Positions 1-6,674 of a DNA stretch of 18,720 bases are shown here, piece after piece. The notes under the pieces were generated by a model. It was not told the DNA's origin and did not search any database. It saw only the letters and a program-made list of their open reading frames with translations. Origin of the DNA: LDYB01 sp037442385 (GTDB lineage Bacteria; Armatimonadota; Fimbriimonadia; Fimbriimonadales; GBS-DC); contig JBBIQJ010000035.1 of NCBI GenBank assembly GCA_037442385.1, positions 1-18,720 on the forward strand, written 5' to 3'. How positions within the stretch are numbered: position 1 is the stretch's first letter; each line of letters opens with the position of its first letter. The translations under genes were made by a program, and so were the position numbers.

Positions 1-909
1 GAACCCCACCATCATCGTGAGCAGGAATGCGCCCGCGGTATACAGGGCGCGCTCGTGCGGTTCCGTGCGCACCAGCGAACTCTGCGCCATCACCAGCGCG
101 TACAGGCTCACCATCAGCGCACAGAGCGCCATCCCGTAGCCTTTCATCACGCCGAAGCTCGCCAGCAATACCGCCACCCAGACCAGCACGCCGTAGCGTC
201 CCCACTCCTCGCTGCTGGCGAACCCGCGTGTGAGCGTTGCGCCCCCCAGCGCAATCAGCACTAGCTCCAGCCAGGGCGATTCCGAGCCGCTGAGCCGATA
301 CCCCACAGCCGTTGCCGTAAAGCCCCCAAAAAGCAGGGCATAGGGAAGCCACCACGAAACCAGCCCTTTGCGCCCGCGCCACGCTATAATCAGCAGGGTC
401 AGCATGGCACAGCCTGCAATACAGACCGCCAGCCAGCGCGGCGTGTTCGCTTTGAACGCCAGCACTGAGGTCCAGCTGAGGGTCAGCACGCTGAGTGCGA
501 TTGCCTCCGATTCGGGCCATGCCCTGCCCAGCAGGACCCAGAACAGTACGGTGGCGATGCCGATGCCCCACACGGCGTACACGAAATCGTTTGGCAGGAG
601 CGCCAGCCCCAAAAGCGGCGCACAGAGCGGTAGAATCGCCCCCCACGCCTGATGCCAGCGCATGCTTAAAAATGCGCCCATCAGCCACAATCCCGCCGCG
701 GTCAGCACCCCCCAGCCCAGAGCGCCCCCCGTTTGAAAGTAGGGTAGCGGCTCCGAAGGCACGGTCAACCCGAACGCCAGCAGTGCCAGCAGCCACACAC
801 CCGACAGCGCGAAGAAAGGAAGTCCCTCCCGGGTACGCGCCATCAGCACCGCCACGAAACCCAGCCCAAAACACACACCGGCAACTGCCCACGCCAGAGC
901 GCTTATCAT
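1..909 (-). CDS. Polytopic membrane protein of unknown family (3' end outside window)
   Basis: An open frame of 303 codons runs without a stop from an ATG at 909 off the left edge. I translated it by hand from the minus strand. It begins MISALAWAVAGVCFGLGFV and is strongly hydrophobic, with about 11 candidate membrane helices separated by very short loops, for example near residues 4-23, 30-48, 63-82, 86-103, 107-127, 133-150, 159-176, 184-203, 211-226, 237-252 and 287-303. A strong AAGGAGG (919-925) lies 9 bases before the ATG and fixes the start. The protein is rich in Trp, Leu, Ala and Gly, with no soluble domain and no motif I recognise. It is probably an integral cytoplasmic-membrane protein such as a transporter, polymerase-like or complex subunit, but no function can be assigned. 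It is divergent from the oxidoreductase gene and faces away from the dcw cluster. The C-terminus is missing from this window. Confidence 0.85.
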   Translation of the reverse strand, partial: MISALAWAVAGVCFGLGFVAVLMARTREGLPFFALSGVWLLALLAFGLTVPSEPLPYFQTGGALGWGVLTAAGLWLMGAFLSMRWHQAWGAILPLCAPLLGLALLPNDFVYAVWGIGIATVLFWVLLGRAWPESEAIALSVLTLSWTSVLAFKANTPRWLAVCIAGCAMLTLLIIAWRGRKGLVSWWLPYALLFGGFTATAVGYRLSGSESPWLELVLIALGGATLTRGFASSEEWGRYGVLVWVAVLLASFGVMKGYGMALCALMVSLYALVMAQSSLVRTEPHERALYTAGAFLLTMMVGF

Positions 910-991
910 TCTATTTCGCCTCCTTGCGGTCGTGAAAAAATGTACCCGAAAAGATAGATGGATGAGGCGTGTGAGCGTTTCATGACGCCCC

Positions 992-1023
992 TTGCTCAAA
1001 ACCTCACGCATGTGGGGTATACT
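992..1023 (+). promoter_or_regulatory. Weak candidate promoter upstream of the oxidoreductase gene
   Basis: TATACT at 1018-1023 resembles a sigma70-type -10 box and lies about 42 bases before the probable TTG start. The best -35-like hexamer is TTGCTC (992-997), but the spacer is 20 bases, longer than the usual 16-18. The rest of the 156-base divergent interval (910-1065) shows nothing stronger on either strand. Treat this as a suggestion only. Confidence 0.2.
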
Positions 1024-1048
1024 TTTCCCCAGCACTGCAAACCCATTC

Positions 1049-1068
1049 AAGGAGGAGCCGGTAAATTG
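1049..1068 (+). promoter_or_regulatory. Ribosome binding site and TTG codon that set the oxidoreductase start
   Basis: AAGGAGGAG at 1049-1057 lies 8 bases before TTG (1066-1068). The frame is also open upstream to an ATG at 958. However, the 36 upstream codons show no family resemblance, and the nucleotide-binding strand (SKIGIGIIGAGG) begins immediately after the TTG. The TTG is therefore preferred. Confidence 0.8.
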
Positions 1069-2136
1069 AGCAAAATAGGGATTGGAATTATTGGAGCAGG
1101 TGGCATTGCGCAGGGGCAGCACATGCCCGCCTATGCGCGATTGAGCGATAAGGTTCAGATTGTGGCGGTGGCGGATGTGAATGAAGATGCCGCGCGCGCC
1201 GCCGCCGAGAAGTTCAATGTGCCCCACATCTACACCGACTATCGGGAGATGCTCCAGCGGGATGACATCCACGCCGTGAGCGTTACCACGCCCAACTTTC
1301 TGCACAAAGACGCCACGATTGCCGCGCTGGAAGCGGGCAAGCATGTGCTGTGCGAGAAGCCGCTTGCCCGTAATCAGCACGAGGCGCGCGAGATGGTACA
1401 AGCCGCGCGACGCACAGGCAAAATCCTACAGGTGGCACTCCAGTGGCGCTTTTCGGGCGTGGCGCAGTTCCTGTATAAATACATTCGTGAAGAAGGGAAC
1501 CTGGGCGAGATTTATTATGCGCGTGCGCACGCTCTTCGGCGCCGCGGCATCCCCGGCTGGGGCGTGTTTATCGACAAAGAGAAGCAAGGCGGCGGACCGC
1601 TTATCGACATCGGCGTGCATATTCTGGACGCAACCCTCTGGTTGATGGGCTATCCGAAGCCTGTTGCGGCGTTCGGCGCCACCTACACCAAGTTCGGAAA
1701 CCGCCCCGATGTCGTCGGGCTGATGGGGCAGTGGGACTACACGAAGTTCACTGTTGAGGACTTCGCGGTGGGTCTCATCCGCCTCGAGAACGGCGCGACG
1801 ATTACGCTGGAGTCCAGCTTCTGCGCCAATATCGAGGGCGACGAGTTCAACACCCTGTTGCTGGGCGACAAGGGCGGTGTGTTCGCGAACCCGATTGGGC
1901 AGCCGCCTGTGCGTATCTTCACGGAGCATAACCGCACGCTCTACAACCTCGAGCCTGCCCACCTGCCGCAGGTGAACGCCTACCACGCGGAAGTGGAGGC
2001 GTTTATCGATGCGATTCTGAACAACAAGCCCTCGCCCGTGCCTGGCGAACACGGGTTCTATCTGAACGCCATTCTGGACGCTATCTACGAGTCGTCTGAG
2101 ACCGGGCGCGAGGTGCGAATCGACACTTCGCTGTAA
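1066..2136 (+). CDS. Gfo/Idh/MocA family NAD(P)-dependent oxidoreductase
   Basis: Predicted 356-residue cytoplasmic oxidoreductase of the Gfo/Idh/MocA family. These enzymes use NAD(H) or NADP(H) to oxidise or reduce sugars, inositols and related polyols. The N-terminal Rossmann fold starts at once with GIGIIGAGGIAQG (residues 5-17). The family EKP motif is at 97-99 (CEKPLA), its Lys being the usual catalytic or cofactor-contacting residue. The C-terminal alpha/beta domain carries GGGPLIDIGVHILD (175-188), with the conserved Asp and the His185 proton relay. Length is typical for the family. Start choice: TTG 1066 with AAGGAGGAG. The gene stands alone: the next plus-strand gene is 331 bases downstream and not obviously related, so the substrate cannot be read from context. 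This family is large and functionally diverse, so a more specific name would be a guess. Confidence 0.92.
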   Translation: MSKIGIGIIGAGGIAQGQHMPAYARLSDKVQIVAVADVNEDAARAAAEKFNVPHIYTDYREMLQRDDIHAVSVTTPNFLHKDATIAALEAGKHVLCEKPLARNQHEAREMVQAARRTGKILQVALQWRFSGVAQFLYKYIREEGNLGEIYYARAHALRRRGIPGWGVFIDKEKQGGGPLIDIGVHILDATLWLMGYPKPVAAFGATYTKFGNRPDVVGLMGQWDYTKFTVEDFAVGLIRLENGATITLESSFCANIEGDEFNTLLLGDKGGVFANPIGQPPVRIFTEHNRTLYNLEPAHLPQVNAYHAEVEAFIDAILNNKPSPVPGEHGFYLNAILDAIYESSETGREVRIDTSL

Positions 2137-2182
2137 GGGGCGATAGAGGGAAACGAGCAAGAAAACACGCTGGCGGCTCTCG

Positions 2183-2253
2183 CCGACGGCTGAAGCCGTT
2201 CCTGATAGGCAAAGCGAGCCTGCGCTGGTTTCTTCAGCCGACGGAGGTCGGCT
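2183..2253. repeat. Pair of related hairpins, possible dispersed intergenic repeat
   Basis: This lies in the 331-base gene-free interval 2137-2467. Hairpin 1 is ACGGC-TGAA-GCCGT (2186-2199). Hairpin 2 is AGCCGAC-GGAG-GTCGGCT (2236-2253), a perfect 7-bp stem with a 4-base loop. The two are also inverted relative to each other: CGGCTGAAG (2187-2195) pairs with CTTCAGCCG (2232-2240). A third degenerate copy of the motif, GACGGCTTTAGCTG, follows at about 2266-2279. There is no U-tract, so a simple terminator for the oxidoreductase gene is not well supported. The pattern resembles REP-like or short dispersed intergenic repeats; that is inference from one locus. Confidence 0.5.
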
Positions 2254-2276
2254 TCATTTCATAGGGACGGCTTTAG

Positions 2277-2399
2277 CTGCTCTGTCGCAAAGAACAGTGG
2301 ATTCGCTGATACGAGTGGCGTTGGGGCGCGGTCGTCGCGCCCCACGCGGCGAAATGAATCGTGCCGCGAGGTGGAATGCGAATCCTTGCGATAGAGCAG
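2277..2399. repeat. 123-base imperfect palindromic element with nested hairpins
   Basis: The outer arms pair end to end. CTGCTCTGTCGCAA (2277-2290) plus GGATTCGC (2299-2306) are complementary to GCGAATCC (2378-2385) plus TTGCGATAGAGCAG (2386-2399). There is one mismatch (G/T, a wobble in RNA) and an 8-base insertion (2291-2298) in the left arm. Inside are a 9-bp GC stem, TGGGGCGCG (2322-2330) with CGCGCCCCA (2336-2344) and loop GTCGT, and a 6-bp stem, CGCGGC (2345-2350) with GCCGCG (2363-2368). No convincing ORF lies within it. It ends 68 bases before the phosphoesterase ATG. It may be a MITE-like or REP-like repeat, or a structured RNA leader or terminator; I cannot tell which from one copy. 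Confidence 0.55.
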
Positions 2400-2453
2400 G
2401 TGAACCCGCCTCTGCGCTCTGGTGTATAACCTGCCCTTAACCTCTCCATCGGA

Positions 2454-2459
2454 TACAAT
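2454..2459 (+). promoter_or_regulatory. -10-like box just upstream of the phosphoesterase ATG
   Basis: TACAAT at 2454-2459 has 5 of 6 bases of the sigma70 -10 consensus and lies only 8 bases before the ATG at 2468. There is no Shine-Dalgarno sequence between them. If it is used, transcription would begin at or next to the start codon, giving a leaderless mRNA. No good -35 hexamer is seen at the usual distance, where the sequence is CTGCCC (2431-2436). Confidence 0.3.
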
Positions 2460-2467
2460 CTTATGCC

Positions 2468-3814
2468 ATGCAAGCCCTACAGCGTTATGGATGGAGCCTC
2501 TGGGTTTTGTTGTGTGTTGCCTCGGCGTTTGCCCAGCCCCACCCGTTGCTGAACGCGGGGCCGATGCTGGCATATGCCGAGATGACCGAGACTGCGATAT
2601 GGGTACAGACAACACGCCCTGCGACCGTGCAGATTCGCTACTGGCAGAAAGGGCGCCCTGAAACGAGCCACCTGACCCCGCCCATTCACACGCAGGCGGA
2701 AAGCGACCATATCGCCCTGTTCCGCCTGACGAATCTGCCGTTTGGCACGCGCTTTGAGTTTGAACTCTATATTGATGGCGAGCGGATTGCACGCGACTAC
2801 CCCCTGGAGTTTCAGACCCAGCCTCACTGGCGCTGGCGCACGGAGCCGCCAGAGTTCACCTTCGCAGTTGGCTCATGCGCCTACTTCAACGACCCCGTAG
2901 TAGACCGCCCTGGCACTCCCTACGGCGGCGATTATGGAATTTTTCTCGCAATCCACCGCATGCGCCCCGATTTTATGCTCTGGCTGGGCGATAACATTTA
3001 CTATGTGGAACCCGATTGGCTTACCGAATCGGGGATGCGCCACCGCTGGCGCATGAGCCGACGCTATCCCGAACTCCAGCCTCTGCTGGGTAGCACGCAC
3101 CACTATGCGATATGGGATGACCACGACTACGGTCCCAACGACAGCGACTCCAGCTATCGTCTCAAGGATGTGGCGCTGAAAGTGTTCGCTGACTACTTCC
3201 CGCAGGTACGCTACGGCTTGCCAGAGGCGCCCGGCTGTTTTTACCGATTCGAGTGGGGCGATGTGGAGTTCTTCATGCTGGACGACCGCACCTACCGCAC
3301 GCCCAACAAGATGAGCGCCTCGCCTGAGAAGCGCATGCTGGGCAAAGCGCAGATGGAGTGGCTCAAAAACGCCCTGCGAAACTCCCAGGCGACCTTCAAG
3401 ATTATCGCCAACGGAGGACAAATGATAAACCCGATGGTCTACTTTGAAGGCTTCGGGCTGTTCCCTGAAGAGCAGAAAGAGCTGCTAGAGTTCATCGTGC
3501 GCGAGAAGATTACAGGTGTGGTGTTTCTGTCGGGCGATCGGCATATGACCGAGCTGTTGTGCCTCACGCCCCCAGGCGGCTACCCCCTGTATGAGCTGAC
3601 CTGTAGCCCCCTGACCTCTGGCCCTGCGCGGGGGCATCCTGACGAGGCAAAGAATCCCGCGCGTGTGGAGGGTACATGGGTGACTCAGCGCAACTTTGCT
3701 TTGATCAGGGTGCGTGGTAAGCGTGGCGAGCGCGAGCTGGTTCTCAGCGTGCATGATAAGGATGGCAATCGCCTGTGGGAGCGCACCCTCCGCGAGCGTG
3801 AGCTGCGCTGGTAA
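2468..3814 (+). CDS. Secreted PhoD-like metallophosphoesterase (alkaline phosphatase D family)
   Basis: Predicted 448-residue exported phosphoesterase. Residues 1-22 form a signal peptide (hydrophobic WVLLCVASA core, likely cleavage after AFA, before QPH). A beta-sandwich, fibronectin-like N-terminal domain follows (about 28-120). The PhoD-type metallophosphatase domain starts near 130: GSC (135-137), LGDN (173-176), WDDHDYGPND (216-225), LDDRTYR (271-277), LGKAQMEWL (291-299) and SGDRH (355-359), in the family order. These Asp, Asn and His residues usually bind the catalytic metal ions. Known family members cleave phosphodiesters or phosphomonoesters such as teichoic acids and phospholipids; the substrate here is unknown. 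No lipobox is present, so it is probably secreted or periplasmic rather than lipid-anchored. No ribosome binding site precedes the ATG; initiation may be leaderless. It is convergent with ftsZ, 41 bases between stops, and is not part of the dcw operon. Whether it is phosphate-regulated cannot be seen. Confidence 0.92.
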   Translation: MQALQRYGWSLWVLLCVASAFAQPHPLLNAGPMLAYAEMTETAIWVQTTRPATVQIRYWQKGRPETSHLTPPIHTQAESDHIALFRLTNLPFGTRFEFELYIDGERIARDYPLEFQTQPHWRWRTEPPEFTFAVGSCAYFNDPVVDRPGTPYGGDYGIFLAIHRMRPDFMLWLGDNIYYVEPDWLTESGMRHRWRMSRRYPELQPLLGSTHHYAIWDDHDYGPNDSDSSYRLKDVALKVFADYFPQVRYGLPEAPGCFYRFEWGDVEFFMLDDRTYRTPNKMSASPEKRMLGKAQMEWLKNALRNSQATFKIIANGGQMINPMVYFEGFGLFPEEQKELLEFIVREKITGVVFLSGDRHMTELLCLTPPGGYPLYELTCSPLTSGPARGHPDEAKNPARVEGTWVTQRNFALIRVRGKRGERELVLSVHDKDGNRLWERTLRERELRW

Positions 3815-3819
3815 ATTGA

Positions 3820-3849
3820 AAAAGCCCCTCCGATGTCGGAGGGGCTTTT
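3820..3849. terminator. Bidirectional intrinsic terminator between phosphoesterase gene and ftsZ
   Basis: A perfect 13-bp stem, AAAAGCCCCTCCG (3820-3832) with CGGAGGGGCTTTT (3837-3849), encloses a 4-base loop ATGT. The A-run on one side and T-run on the other give a U-tract on either strand. It fills the gap between the TAA of the phosphoesterase gene (ending 3814) and the stop of ftsZ (3856), so it can end both transcripts, including the whole dcw operon. Confidence 0.93.
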
Positions 3850-3855
3850 GAAAGT

Positions 3856-5058
3856 TTAGATTGGCGGCTTACGGTTGCGCAAGAAAGAGGGGACTTCCAG
3901 CTCTTCGGGGCTGGGTCTGCCAGGGCGTGTTTCAGGGGGCTGGGTCTGCTGGCGTTCGCTGGGGCGGGGTGGGGCGAACGGGTTAGGAGCGTGCAGTCGC
4001 GGGTTGGGTTGCTCCAGAGGATGCGGGTCGCGCTGGGCGCGCGGCGTTACCACCGCTTTGCCTTCGGGCGCTTCAGGGAATCCCGTGGCGATAATGGTGA
4101 CCTGTACCACATCGCGCATTTCCGGATTAATCACATGCCCGTAGAAGATGTTCGCCTCTTCGGGGTCGCCCAGTTCGTGCAGGTAGAGCATCGCCTCGCG
4201 GAACTGCTGGGTGTTGAGCTCCTCGCTGGAGGTGATGTTCACCAGCATGCCGCGCGCGCCCTCGATGGAGCCTTCCAGTAGGCGGCTGTTGATGGCTTCC
4301 TGCACGGCTTGCAGAAGGGCGTTCTCGCCGGTGCCTTTGCCAATGCCCATCAGCGCCGTGCCCGCGTTCTGGAGAACGGTGCGCACATCCGCGAAGTCCA
4401 CATTGATGAAGCCGGCATTATAAATCACATCGACGATTCCCTGTACCGCGTGTCGTAGCACATCATCGGCGATGCGGTAGGCTTCGGTGATAGGGATGTT
4501 ATGGTCGGCGGTATCGATGAGACGGTCGTTGTGGATGAGGATGAGGGCGTCTACATTCTGTTTGAGGTTGCGAATGCCCTGTGCGGCGATGTTCGCGCGG
4601 CGTTTCCCTTCGAAACTGAAGGGATAGGTTACAACGGCGACGGTGAGGGCGCCCAGGTTCCGGGCGATTTCCGCGACGACAGGGGCGGCGCCTGTGCCGG
4701 TGCCTCCACCCATTCCTGCGGTGATGAAGACCATATCGGCGCCCGCGAGGAGCTGCTGGATCTCTTCGCGGTTTTCTTCGGCGGCGCTTTTGCCCGTATC
4801 GGGGTTGCCGCCCGCGCCCAGTCCGCGGCACACGGTCTTCCCCAGCTGCAGGTGGACGGGCGCCTTTGACTTGAGGAGTACCTGCGCGTCGGTATTCATC
4901 GCAATGAACTCAACGCCCTGCACGCCCACCTCTACCATGCGGTTGACGGCGTTGCCTCCGCCGCCGCCCACACCAACCACCTTGATAGAGGTGGACCACT
5001 CAACAATCGGCAGATCGCTCTGCTGAGTCTCGGTCAGTTGCTTGCTCGGTTTTGCCAT
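3856..5058 (-). CDS. ftsZ: Cell division protein FtsZ
   Basis: Tubulin-like GTPase of 400 residues that polymerises into the Z ring and organises septal wall synthesis. The N-terminal GTPase domain has VGVGGGGGNAVNRM (28-41), the tubulin signature GGGTGTGAAP (117-126), NDRL (177-180) and the synergy-loop segment NVDFADV (219-225) that completes the GTPase site of the neighbouring subunit. A Pro/Gln/Arg-rich linker of about 50 residues (336-387) leads to the C-terminal peptide VPSFLRNRK (389-397), the usual docking site for FtsA and other partners. His176 stands where many FtsZ proteins have Pro (IPNDKL in E. coli). The ATG at 5058 is preceded by AAGGAG with a 7-base spacer. It lies 27 bases after ftsA, the only non-overlapping junction of more than one base in the cluster, and ends at the bidirectional terminator. 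Confidence 0.98.
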   Translation of the reverse strand: MAKPSKQLTETQQSDLPIVEWSTSIKVVGVGGGGGNAVNRMVEVGVQGVEFIAMNTDAQVLLKSKAPVHLQLGKTVCRGLGAGGNPDTGKSAAEENREEIQQLLAGADMVFITAGMGGGTGTGAAPVVAEIARNLGALTVAVVTYPFSFEGKRRANIAAQGIRNLKQNVDALILIHNDRLIDTADHNIPITEAYRIADDVLRHAVQGIVDVIYNAGFINVDFADVRTVLQNAGTALMGIGKGTGENALLQAVQEAINSRLLEGSIEGARGMLVNITSSEELNTQQFREAMLYLHELGDPEEANIFYGHVINPEMRDVVQVTIIATGFPEAPEGKAVVTPRAQRDPHPLEQPNPRLHAPNPFAPPRPSERQQTQPPETRPGRPSPEELEVPSFLRNRKPPI

Positions 5059-5085
5059 CTTAGCACTCCTTGCTGTAGTGATTTT

Positions 5086-6318
5086 TCAGGAATGTCGCTT
5101 GAACAGGCGACGGGTGAGTTGCATAATCCGTTGCCATAGACTGAGAAGACCCTCGTGTGCCATACAGGGAGGCGCCTGTTGCGCCCCATAAAGCACCAGC
5201 CCTATCGCGGTCGCATAAGCAGGTTGAAGCAGTTCCGGCGAAAGCCCCGCGATAGCGGGCTGGGGATTGCCCAGCCGGACAGGCAGGGGATCAAAAATCT
5301 GCCGCCCCAGTTCGGCAGTGCATGGCAGGCAAGCGCCGCCGCCGGTCAGCACCACGCCTGCGGCAATCCTGTCGTAAAGACCGGAGTCGATCATCTCTTC
5401 TTTTGCCAGGGTAAGCAGCTCTTTCATACGCTCTTCGATAACCTCCGCCAGCAGGCGACGGGGTATGCGCCGCTCCTGCTGGCTGGTAATCTCCCTATAG
5501 GATACCCGTTCCTCTTCGGGTACATAGGGCGAATAGGCGCAGCCGTGCGCGATTTTGAGCCTTTCCGCCTCTTCGGGCGAGGCAACTCGGAACAGCAGGT
5601 AGATGTCGCGCGAGACGCTCTGCCCGCCGAGTGGCACGATGCCCGAATAGGCGAGCGCGCCTTCGTGGAAGATGGCAACATCGGAAGTGCCGCCGCCGAT
5701 ATCAATCAGCGCAACGCCCACCTCGCGCTCTTCTTCAGAAAGCACCGCCAGCCCCGAAGCGAGCGGTTCCAGTACCAGCGCTTGCGGGGTGAGACCGGCG
5801 CGTTCGACACAGCGTCGAATATTCTGCAGGAAGGTCAAACCTCCTGTTATTAGCACCCCTTCCGCTTCCACATGGCGGGCGCTCATGCCGAGCGGATTCA
5901 TCACATGGGGTTGACCGTCCAGAATGTATTGCCGAATCACCACATGCAGCAGCTCGCGGTCGGGGGAGAGCATCACCTGCTGGAGCTGGAATTTGAGACG
6001 CTCGAGGTCTTCGGCAGCTACTTCGCGGTCGGGGCGCGTGATGGTGATTTCCGCGCGCCGGGGAATCGACTCGATATGTGCCCCTGTTACGCCCACGAAG
6101 GCGTGGGTAATCTCCACATCGGCTTTCTGTTGTGCTTCCTGAACTGCTTTCTGGATGGCAGTAGTGGTCTCCTCGAGGTCTACCACCTGCCCCTGACGCA
6201 AGCCTTTGCATGGGCTGGAACCGTGCGCAATCACTTCCAGCGCGTTTTGGGCGTTCCACCGCGCCACTACACAGCAGACTTTGGTCGTCCCGATATCCAG
6301 CCCGGCAATTAGGTTCAT
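5086..6318 (-). CDS. ftsA: Cell division protein FtsA
   Basis: Actin-like ATPase of 410 residues that tethers FtsZ filaments to the membrane and recruits later divisome proteins. The sequence starts MNLIAGLDIGTTKVC (phosphate 1 loop, residues 6-13). The 1C/SHS2 region follows, then DIGGGTSDVAIF (206-217, phosphate 2) and LTGGGACLP (324-332, adenosine contact). The C-terminal LLSLWQRIMQLTRRLFKRHS (391-410) is the expected amphipathic membrane-targeting helix. Length matches the family (E. coli about 420). The reading frame stays open upstream to 6861, but those codons overlap sbp and look unlike FtsA. The ATG at 6318 forms an ATGA overlap with the sbp stop, which fixes the start and suggests coupled translation. 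Confidence 0.97.
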   Translation of the reverse strand: MNLIAGLDIGTTKVCCVVARWNAQNALEVIAHGSSPCKGLRQGQVVDLEETTTAIQKAVQEAQQKADVEITHAFVGVTGAHIESIPRRAEITITRPDREVAAEDLERLKFQLQQVMLSPDRELLHVVIRQYILDGQPHVMNPLGMSARHVEAEGVLITGGLTFLQNIRRCVERAGLTPQALVLEPLASGLAVLSEEEREVGVALIDIGGGTSDVAIFHEGALAYSGIVPLGGQSVSRDIYLLFRVASPEEAERLKIAHGCAYSPYVPEEERVSYREITSQQERRIPRRLLAEVIEERMKELLTLAKEEMIDSGLYDRIAAGVVLTGGGACLPCTAELGRQIFDPLPVRLGNPQPAIAGLSPELLQPAYATAIGLVLYGAQQAPPCMAHEGLLSLWQRIMQLTRRLFKRHS

Positions 6319-6674
6319 CCACGTTGCCTCTTGAGAGAGATCTGGTTCAGGTAATAGCGCCGAATTAGGGAGAGGTTTAGGAACATCCGCCCGCCGAGTG
6401 TGACCACCGCGGCGAGGAACAGGTCTACGCCCAATCGGTCGCCGAGATAAGCCAGCAGCGAGGCGAGCAGGGCGTTCACGATAAAGCCCGACACGAACAC
6501 ATCGGGGTGGAAGCGCCCTTCCAGAGCCGCGCGCCAGCCCCCGAAAGCCGTGTCCAGCCCCGCCAGCGCCGCCAGCGATAGGTACGCCGACCACTCCGAC
6601 GGAATCGGCACATTCACAAACAGGTAGGTAATCAGAATTCCCAGCGCCAGTCCCAGCAAGCCAACCGCAATCAT
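6315..6674 (-). CDS. sbp: Small basic membrane protein Sbp (DUF1290)
   Basis: Small membrane protein of 119 residues resembling the Sbp/DUF1290 family found beside ftsA in Bacillus and many other bacteria. There are three or four hydrophobic segments (about 2-20, 30-41, 61-77 and 83-98). The family-like features are the short P-I-P-x-x-W turn after helix 1, the AALAGLDTAFGGWRA segment (35-49) and the basic end (LIRRYYLNQISLKRQRG). The role is not well defined; its place between a DUF881 gene and ftsA suggests a link to the divisome or envelope. The ATG at 6674 overlaps the DUF881 stop as ATGA, and its own TGA overlaps the ftsA ATG in the same way. Confidence 0.9.
   Translation of the reverse strand: MIAVGLLGLALGILITYLFVNVPIPSEWSAYLSLAALAGLDTAFGGWRAALEGRFHPDVFVSGFIVNALLASLLAYLGDRLGVDLFLAAVVTLGGRMFLNLSLIRRYYLNQISLKRQRG

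Noticed and set aside
27..935. Plus-strand ORFs across the left end (Arg/Pro/Ser-rich translations)
   Set aside because: The minus strand of the same region holds one uninterrupted 303-codon membrane protein with a strong ribosome binding site. The plus-strand translations are low-complexity shadows of it.
958..1065. ATG at 958 as the start of the oxidoreductase
   Set aside because: The extra 36 residues do not resemble the family, and AAGGAGGAG lies at proper distance before TTG 1066, right where the Rossmann fold begins.
1426..2160. Long minus-strand ORF (244 codons) opposite the oxidoreductase gene
   Set aside because: It is antisense to a clear gene with intact motifs. Its translation has Arg/Val/His-rich shadow composition and no domain signal.
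2183..2253. Intrinsic terminator for the oxidoreductase gene
   Set aside because: Hairpins exist, but neither is followed by a T-run, and the repeated core fits a repeat element better.
2259..2792. Minus-strand ORF over the intergenic palindrome and start of the phosphoesterase gene
   Set aside because: It overlaps the signal-peptide region of a clear gene on the other strand and runs through hairpin repeats; no family resemblance.
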